NCBI GenBank assembly: GCA_016208645.1
Contig: JACQXP010000328.1
Span: 1 to 9,290, forward strand
Length of the DNA: 9,290 nucleotides
Direction: 5' to 3'
Source: Candidatus Methylomirabilota bacterium
GTDB taxonomy: Bacteria > Methylomirabilota > Methylomirabilia > Methylomirabilales > 2-02-FULL-66-22
Shown here piece by piece: positions 5,762 through 9,290 of this stretch; the stretch's first letter is position 1; every line of letters begins with the position of its first letter. The position numbers were made by a program, and so were the translations under genes. The notes under the pieces were generated by a model that was not told where the DNA came from, ran no database searches, and worked only from the letters and a program-made list of their open reading frames with translations.

Positions 5762-7015
5762 TTACCGGTGAACCCGTACCCGTGCGTCTTCCGAGAGGCC
5801 GGGCGTGTCCGGGTTGATGATCACCCGATCCCCTTCACGCAATCCCTCCAGGATCTCGGTGGAGTTCCAGTTGCTGTCCCCTCCCTTCACGGCGGTGGTG
5901 CGGGCCCGTCCCTCAGCGACGACGTAGACCCACTTCTTTCCCTCCCGCTCCACAATCGCCTGACTGGGCACGAAGAGGGCGTCGGGCCGCCGGGCCACAA
6001 TGACCTCTACGTCGGCGGACATACCGGGCTTCACCAACTCCTTCCCCTCCTCCAGGGCGACGCGGACGGTGAAGGTGCGAGCCTCCTGCCGTTCCCCGGA
6101 GACCGCCGGAGAGATCTTGTACAGCCGGCCGCGCAGGGGTTGGCCCGGGAGCGCCTCGAGGGTCACCCGGACCTCCTGCCCCAGGCGGATTCGCCGGGCG
6201 TCGAACTCGTCCACCGTGGCCCGGACGTACAGGCGATTCATATCCACCAAGGTGAACAGGGGCCCGCCCAGCGTCAGGGTGGAGCCGCCGCCCAAACCCA
6301 CGACCTCGCCTTCGTTCGCCAGCCGCCGCCTCACCAGCCCCGCGATGGGCGAGCGAATGGTCATGCGGGATCGCTGGACCTCCGCCAGGCGAAGCTGCGC
6401 CTCCCGCTGGGCCACGGCCGCCCGGGCGGCCGCCACCTCATGTTCCTTCACCACAAGCTGATCCCGATCCGCCAGGGCCGCCGCGTGGGAGGCCGCGGCC
6501 ACCTCGAACTCCGCCTGGGCCAGATCCAGTTGCTGGCGCGGGATCGCCCCCTCGGCGTGCAGGGCCCGCAGCCGCTCCAGGTCCTTGGCGGTGCGCTCCC
6601 GCGTGGCGCGCGATTCCTCGATCCGGGTCCGGATCCGCTCCCCCAACATGGCCACGCCCGCCTCCTCCTGCTCCAGCCTGGCGCGGGCCGTCGCCAGCTC
6701 CGCCCGTGCCAGGGCGACCTGGGCCTCGGCCTCCTGCGGGTCCAGCTCCGCCAGCACCTGGCCGGGAACCACGCGATCCCCCTCGTCCACCCGCAGGCGT
6801 TGAATCCGTCCCGCGACCTCGGCGCGCACGTTCACCTCGGCCTCGGACTCGAGGGCCCCCGTGGCCGTGGCGGAGACACTGATGACCATCTCGCCGTGCT
6901 TCACCGCGACCGCGCGGACCGGAACCTCCCCCCGGCGCGTGAACAGTGTCGCCGTGCCGACGCCTCCCGCCAGCACCACGCTCAGCAGGAGCAATCCCCG
7001 CGTACCCCGTGTCAT
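5762..7015 (-). CDS. Periplasmic adaptor (membrane fusion) protein, MacA/HlyD family
   Basis: 417 residues from ATG 7015 (MTRGTRGLLLLSVVLAGGVG); GGTGATC just upstream on this strand resembles a ribosome binding site, and the start places an N-terminal signal anchor at about residues 7-24. Domains in order: first lipoyl half (about 61-92, VRAEVAGRIQRLRVDEGDRV), a long alpha-helical coiled-coil hairpin rich in Ala, Glu, Arg and Gln (about 93-218), second lipoyl half (about 219-262, TIRSPIAGLVRRRLANEGEV), beta-barrel domain (about 270-345, ATVDEFDARRIRLGQEVRV) and the membrane-proximal domain (about 346-417, ending EGLREGDRVIINP). This is the full layout of a MacA-like adaptor. The hairpin tip should dock onto the TolC-like channel and the membrane-proximal part onto the permease. 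It lies 92 nt after the channel gene and 154 nt before the ATPase gene, in the usual order for ABC-type tripartite exporters. No lipobox is evident. Confidence 0.94.
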   Translation of the reverse strand: MTRGTRGLLLLSVVLAGGVGTATLFTRRGEVPVRAVAVKHGEMVISVSATATGALESEAEVNVRAEVAGRIQRLRVDEGDRVVPGQVLAELDPQEAEAQVALARAELATARARLEQEEAGVAMLGERIRTRIEESRATRERTAKDLERLRALHAEGAIPRQQLDLAQAEFEVAAASHAAALADRDQLVVKEHEVAAARAAVAQREAQLRLAEVQRSRMTIRSPIAGLVRRRLANEGEVVGLGGGSTLTLGGPLFTLVDMNRLYVRATVDEFDARRIRLGQEVRVTLEALPGQPLRGRLYKISPAVSGERQEARTFTVRVALEEGKELVKPGMSADVEVIVARRPDALFVPSQAIVEREGKKWVYVVAEGRARTTAVKGGDSNWNSTEILEGLREGDRVIINPDTPGLSEDARVRVHR

Positions 7016-7052
7016 CTGATCACCCGTGGTCCCACACCTTCGCCGGTCGGTC

Positions 7053-7082
7053 CTACCAGGGTGTTGAAAAACTCCCTGGTAG
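7053..7082. repeat. Perfect inverted repeat in the channel-adaptor spacer
   Basis: CTACCAGGG (7053-7061) and CCCTGGTAG (7074-7082) are perfect 9-bp arms around a 12-nt loop (TGTTGAAAAACT). A smaller pair, AGCCT (7086-7090) and AGGCT (7099-7103), follows directly. On the transcribed minus strand the loop reads AGTTTTTCAACA. This resembles intergenic palindromes found dispersed in bacterial genomes, but I cannot confirm multiplicity from one copy. It lacks a downstream T-run on the minus strand, so it is not a convincing intrinsic terminator; it may be an mRNA stability or processing element. Confidence 0.6.
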
Positions 7083-7107
7083 ACCAGCCTGCTCAAAAAG
7101 GCTCACG

Positions 7108-8664
7108 CTACATCTCGATCCGGTTCCGCTCCAGCACGGTCCCCCGTACCTTCTCCAGGTTGGCCAGCGACTTGTTGTAGTCCGTGATCGCCCGGATCTC
7201 GTTGGCCTGCGCGGCCGCCAGGTCCCGCTGGAAGGACAGCACGTTGAAGGTCGTGGTGACGCCCGCCTCCAGGCGCCGCTGCTCCACCCGGAGCTGCTCT
7301 TCCGCCAGCATCCGCGCCGCGCGATTGGCCTCCACCCGCTTGGCGTCGGACTCCACCCGCCGCACCGCCTCCCGCACCTGCTGCGTGATTTGCAGCCCGA
7401 GCTGCTTCAGCGACGTGCGGGCCTGGTCCGCGGTCAGCTTCGCCTTGAGATAGCTGGCCTGGGCGGACCGGTTCCCCAGCGGCACCGTGAGGACCACACC
7501 CACCGAGTAGGACAGGAAGTGGCCGGACCCCAGGTCGCTCACGTCGGACCCGTACGTCCCGGCGGACCCGTTCGAGGACAGGCTGCTGGTCAGGGAGAGG
7601 TCCGGGAGGAGCTGGTTCCGCGTCAGGCGCACCGAGAGGTCCTTGTTGTCAATGTCCATCTTGGCGCTCTTGTACTCGAAGCGGTTCTCCAGGGCCCTCT
7701 GGATCGCCTCGTCCAGGTTGATGGGCCTCACCTCGAAGCTGGCGGTGTCGGTGGGCCGGATCTCCTGCCCCCATCCCCCGCCCACGGGCAGGTTCAGGAC
7801 CACCTTGAGGGTGTCCTCGGCGTCCCGCACCGCCTTCTCGGCCAGGATCACATCCTGCACCCGGGCGGCCTCCTGCGCCTCGGCCTGCGTCACCTCCACG
7901 GGGGCCGCCACCCCGGCGCGCACCCGGGCCTTGTTCAGCGCCACCAGCTCCTGCGCCAGGCGGAGCGACCGGCGCTGCACCTCCAGGTTGTCAATGGCGA
8001 AGATGAGATCGAAGTAGCCGTTCTGCACCTGGGTGACGATGTCGCTCACCTTCAACCGCAACTGCTCCCGGGAGATGGACTGGTTGTTGGTCGCGATCCG
8101 GATGTTGGTCTCGGTGGCCTCGAACCCGAAGTTCTTCAACAGCGGCTGGGTCAGGGTCACGGCGAATCGGCTGCTGAAGCCCGTGCTGGTGCTGTGGGTG
8201 TTGAGGTACTCGTTGTTGAAGCGCAATTCGTAGTTCCCGCCCGTCGGGAGCTTCTGTTTCACCCCGGTGTTGAAATCCCAGAGATCGGACAGGGCCCGCC
8301 CCCCGCTGAAGAAGGAGGAGGCGCTGGCCGCCCGGTTGTCGCTCCGCGTGAGCTCCAGGAAGGCGCTGGGGTCGAAGGCCGCCTTCTCGTTGGTCAGGTC
8401 CTGCTCCCGGAGATTCGGGTTGAACCCCTCCACGGCGATATCCAGGTTGTTCTTCAGGGCCAGGGCGATACTGTCCCGGAGCGACAGGGCCATGGCCCCC
8501 GCGGGCGGAACGGCCGGGGGCTGGGCCGCCCCCGCCTGGGCCATCGTGAGATCCAGCTTCAGAAATTCCCGGCCGGCCTCCGCGGCCTCACCCGGCGGCA
8601 CGAGGGCGCCGGCGACGAAGAGGACCAGCAGGATGGGCATCACCACCTCGATAGCGCGTCGCAT
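7108..8664 (-). CDS. TolC-like outer-membrane efflux channel protein
   Basis: 518 residues, somewhat longer than typical TolC/OprM proteins. The start at ATG 8664 is well supported: AAAGGAG lies about 7 nt upstream on this strand and a signal peptide follows (about 1-28, hydrophobic core PILLVLFVAGALV, then GEAA). The frame is open further upstream but overlaps the regulator gene. Two structural repeats of the outer membrane efflux protein family are seen: about 61-303 (opening SLRDSIALALKNNLDI, with the beta-strand part TGGNYELRFN ... FAVTLTQPLLKNFG) and about 316-511 (opening INLDEAIQRALENRFE, with LSYSVGVVLTVPLGNR), ending in the usual long helix (ITDYNKSLANLEKVRGTV). There is no N-terminal lipobox cysteine. 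It forms the outer-membrane exit duct for the exporter whose adaptor and ABC parts are the next three genes. The 44-nt stretch before the adaptor-side repeat shows no terminator, consistent with one transcript. Confidence 0.94.
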   Translation of the reverse strand: MRRAIEVVMPILLVLFVAGALVPPGEAAEAGREFLKLDLTMAQAGAAQPPAVPPAGAMALSLRDSIALALKNNLDIAVEGFNPNLREQDLTNEKAAFDPSAFLELTRSDNRAASASSFFSGGRALSDLWDFNTGVKQKLPTGGNYELRFNNEYLNTHSTSTGFSSRFAVTLTQPLLKNFGFEATETNIRIATNNQSISREQLRLKVSDIVTQVQNGYFDLIFAIDNLEVQRRSLRLAQELVALNKARVRAGVAAPVEVTQAEAQEAARVQDVILAEKAVRDAEDTLKVVLNLPVGGGWGQEIRPTDTASFEVRPINLDEAIQRALENRFEYKSAKMDIDNKDLSVRLTRNQLLPDLSLTSSLSSNGSAGTYGSDVSDLGSGHFLSYSVGVVLTVPLGNRSAQASYLKAKLTADQARTSLKQLGLQITQQVREAVRRVESDAKRVEANRAARMLAEEQLRVEQRRLEAGVTTTFNVLSFQRDLAAAQANEIRAITDYNKSLANLEKVRGTVLERNRIEM

Positions 8665-8698
8665 GGTCACTCCTTTCGGAAGGGAATTCCTCGAGCAA

Positions 8699-9280
8699 TC
8701 AGTCCTGACTGCGGGCCCCGCACAGGAAGAGGCGGACCACCTCGTCGGCAATCTCCTCTGGCGTGAGCCGCGCGACCTCCGGATCCTGGTAGACGATCTC
8801 CGCCAGGGCGAAGATCACGTACATGCCCTGGAAGGCGCGGGCCGCGATCTCGGCGCGGAGCGGACGAAACTTCCCCTGGGCGACCCGGTCCTTCAGGAAC
8901 ACCTGGATCCGCCCGAGCTGTTCCAGGGCGATCTCCCGGTAGAACTTCTCCCGCAGCTCATCGTGGAACGGCAGCTCCGTGAAGGCGAAGCGCACCGCCT
9001 GCGCGTTCTGGCGGAAGCGCCGGATCCGGTCCACGAGGAGCGAGGTCAGGAAGGTCTCGTCGTCGCCCTTCTCCGGACGCGCCATGATCTCCTCCAGCGA
9101 TTCCAGGATCATGGACCGGTACAGGGCCAGCAGGATGTCCCGCTTGCTGGGGAAGTAGAGGTAGATGGTGCCCTGGGCGATGTTCGCCTCCCGGGCGATC
9201 GCCCGGATGGTCGCGGCGGCATATCCCTTTTCGGCAAAGACTTTCATGGCGGCATCGAGAATGCCCTGCCGCCGCTCCAT
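8699..9280 (-). CDS. TetR/AcrR-family repressor, probable local regulator of the efflux operon
   Basis: 193 residues from ATG 9280 (MERRQGILDAAMKVFAEKGY). The frame stays open through the last 10 bases of the window (reading DLR before this Met) and no clear ribosome binding site is visible, so the true start may lie just outside; the protein is otherwise complete. Helix-turn-helix at about 24-44 (TIRAIAREANIAQGTIYLYF) followed by PSKRDILLAL is the TetR signature. The remainder is an all-helical ligand-binding domain resembling the group seen with RND and ABC efflux operons (FAFTELPFHDELREKFYREI). It is the first gene of the minus-strand run: its TGA (8699-8701) is 34 nt before the channel start, a gap that holds only that gene's ribosome binding site. 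This order suggests an autoregulated repressor-exporter operon whose inducer is probably a pump substrate. The promoter and operator lie beyond the window. Confidence 0.92.
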   Translation of the reverse strand: MERRQGILDAAMKVFAEKGYAAATIRAIAREANIAQGTIYLYFPSKRDILLALYRSMILESLEEIMARPEKGDDETFLTSLLVDRIRRFRQNAQAVRFAFTELPFHDELREKFYREIALEQLGRIQVFLKDRVAQGKFRPLRAEIAARAFQGMYVIFALAEIVYQDPEVARLTPEEIADEVVRLFLCGARSQD

Positions 9281-9290
9281 GCGAAGATCC

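Noticed and set aside
3628..5817. 729-codon plus-strand open frame across the permease and ATPase genes
   Set aside because: It spans two well-defined minus-strand genes and their spacer, and reads as His/Gln/Asp/Gly-rich sequence without domains, the expected antisense shadow of GC-rich genes.
5609..8766. Two long overlapping plus-strand frames (5609-7180 and 6946-8766)
   Set aside because: Both are antisense to the adaptor and channel genes, have no ribosome binding site or domain, and have the same biased composition.
1..9290. CRISPR arrays, tRNA/rRNA genes, transposases, phage or defence genes
   Set aside because: No regularly spaced repeats, no tRNA-like cloverleaf noticed, and no mobile or defence protein domains in any supported frame.

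Overview
The window is GC-rich, densely coding bacterial DNA from a diderm (Gram-negative) organism, shown by a complete inner-membrane to outer-membrane efflux apparatus and several Sec-type signal sequences. Lineage cannot be fixed from the sequence. The domain mix (a stand-alone PilZ-like domain on a membrane protease, a split MacB-type transporter, a small CC/CxxC protein of a kind I loosely associate with NC10/Rokubacteria-like genomes) suggests a GC-rich environmental lineage such as NC10/Rokubacteria, Deltaproteobacteria or Acidobacteria. This is inference.

Left part. Positions 1-86 hold the first 28 codons of a minus-strand response-regulator receiver domain. Divergent from it, 345-2369 (+) encodes a membrane-anchored protein of 674 residues with an unusual layout: signal peptide, HtrA-like trypsin-fold protease with an intact H/D/S triad but no PDZ domain, a TPR-like helical stretch, one transmembrane helix, a rhodanese domain and a PilZ-like domain lacking the c-di-GMP-binding residues. 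An AT-rich gap follows, with a recognisable sigma70-type promoter and a palindrome over the predicted transcription start. It leads into a TetR-family regulator (2532-3137) whose sensor domain resembles the NemR/AcuR group and keeps a cysteine that aligns with the redox-active cysteine of NemR. A 91-residue zinc-ribbon-like protein (3311-3586) follows, and a strong hairpin (3614-3644) separates this block from the convergent operon on the right.

Right part. From 9280 down to 3676, all on the minus strand, lies what looks like one operon in the order TetR regulator, TolC-like outer-membrane channel, MacA/HlyD-like periplasmic adaptor, LolD-type ABC ATPase, MacB-type FtsX permease. Together these form a tripartite MacAB-TolC-style ABC exporter, with ATPase and permease on separate polypeptides and a local TetR repressor as first gene. 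The substrate is unknown. The operon is interrupted by three intergenic repeat structures. One, a GC-rich palindrome at 4890-4940, has been absorbed into the reading frame: it supplies the C-terminal tail and stop codon of the ATPase and the purine-rich tract before the GTG start of the permease.

I found no RNA genes, CRISPR array, transposase or phage gene. Most of the window is ordinary accessory content. The items most worth a second look are the protease-rhodanese-PilZ fusion, the coding repeat in the ABC operon and the small CC/CxxC protein.
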